From positions 1-7,168 of the forward strand of contig DCAT01000159.1 of assembly GCA_002312935.1 (NCBI GenBank): a DNA stretch of 7,168 nt, written 5' to 3'. Both the position numbers and the translations under genes were made by a program. The notes below the pieces were generated by a model. It was not told the DNA's origin, made no database searches, and worked only from the letters and a program-made list of their open reading frames with translations. This DNA comes from Oceanospirillaceae bacterium UBA1126 (GTDB lineage: Bacteria > Pseudomonadota > Gammaproteobacteria > Pseudomonadales > Balneatricaceae). How positions within the stretch are numbered: position 1 is the stretch's first letter; each line of letters opens with the position of its first letter. Positions 7,046 to 7,168 of this stretch are shown one piece after another.

Positions 7046-7168
7046 ATGCACATTATTACGATCAATTTTGAACCTGTTGAATTATTTAAGATCCTAAAGT
7101 TTGAGTCTATTGTTGGCAGCGGTGGCGAAGCGAAGAAAAGAATTGGCGAAGGCTTAGTTAAAGTTAAC
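7046..7168 (+). CDS. S4-domain RNA-binding protein (YbcJ-like), N-terminal part
   Basis: The first 41 codons of a gene cut by the right edge. The translation begins MHIITINFEPVELFKILKF and continues with ESIVGSGGEAKKRIGEGLVKVN, the S4 RNA-binding signature (L-K-x-E/S-x-x-x-S-G-G-x-A-K-x-x-I-x-E-G-x-V-x-V-N). Small stand-alone S4 proteins such as E. coli YbcJ are about 70-75 residues; they are thought to bind structured RNA, but their cellular role is poorly defined. A purine-rich AAGAAG lies about 8 nt before the ATG and serves as a plausible ribosome binding site. The 14-bp gap after the MBL hydrolase gene suggests one operon. A larger S4-containing protein cannot be excluded because the rest is not in the window. 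Confidence 0.82.
   Translation, partial: MHIITINFEPVELFKILKFESIVGSGGEAKKRIGEGLVKVN

Noticed and set aside
1..7168. Mobile element, CRISPR array, toxin-antitoxin or defence system
   Set aside because: No transposase, integrase, direct-repeat array, small paired genes or defence-type domains are visible; all large genes are recognisable chromosomal families.

Overview
The window looks like an ordinary chromosomal stretch from a gammaproteobacterium of moderate GC content (my rough impression is mid-40s percent). The evidence is the set of protein families: a full-length Prc/Tsp-type tail-specific protease with the proteobacterial SASASE catalytic motif, an ApeB-type M18 aminopeptidase and a SrkA/YihE stress kinase. 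I cannot name the genus. An alpha-methylacyl-CoA racemase fits a free-living, lipid-degrading marine or environmental lineage better than an enteric one, but that is inference. I see no mobile element, CRISPR array, tRNA, rRNA or phage gene.

Layout, left to right: (1) apeB on the minus strand (24-1310), a cytoplasmic zinc aminopeptidase. (2) A divergent intergenic region (1311-1510) with a candidate promoter for prc and a dyad in front of apeB. (3) prc on the plus strand (1511-3595), a periplasmic Ser/Lys protease with a signal peptide. (4) A convergent junction of only 7 bp. (5) An alpha-methylacyl-CoA racemase on the minus strand (3603-4757), 74 bp downstream of (6) srkA, also minus (4832 to about 5821). 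(7) A divergent regulatory region (about 5822-5996) with two exact TATAAT boxes, a dyad, a hairpin and a tiny upstream reading frame. (8) A metallo-beta-lactamase-fold hydrolase on the plus strand (5997-7031), followed after 14 bp by (9) the start of a small S4-domain RNA-binding protein that runs off the right edge.

Coding density is high, and the longest stretch without a gene is about 200 bp. The genes do not form one obvious pathway. Two proteases/peptidases and a stress-response kinase suggest protein quality control and envelope stress, but adjacency here is weak evidence for a shared job. The likely transcription units are apeB alone, prc alone, srkA with or without the racemase, and MBL hydrolase-S4 protein. 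I found no convincing undescribed system. The items most worth a second look are regulatory: the region upstream of the MBL hydrolase, the start-site choices for apeB and srkA, and the small inverted repeats around apeB.
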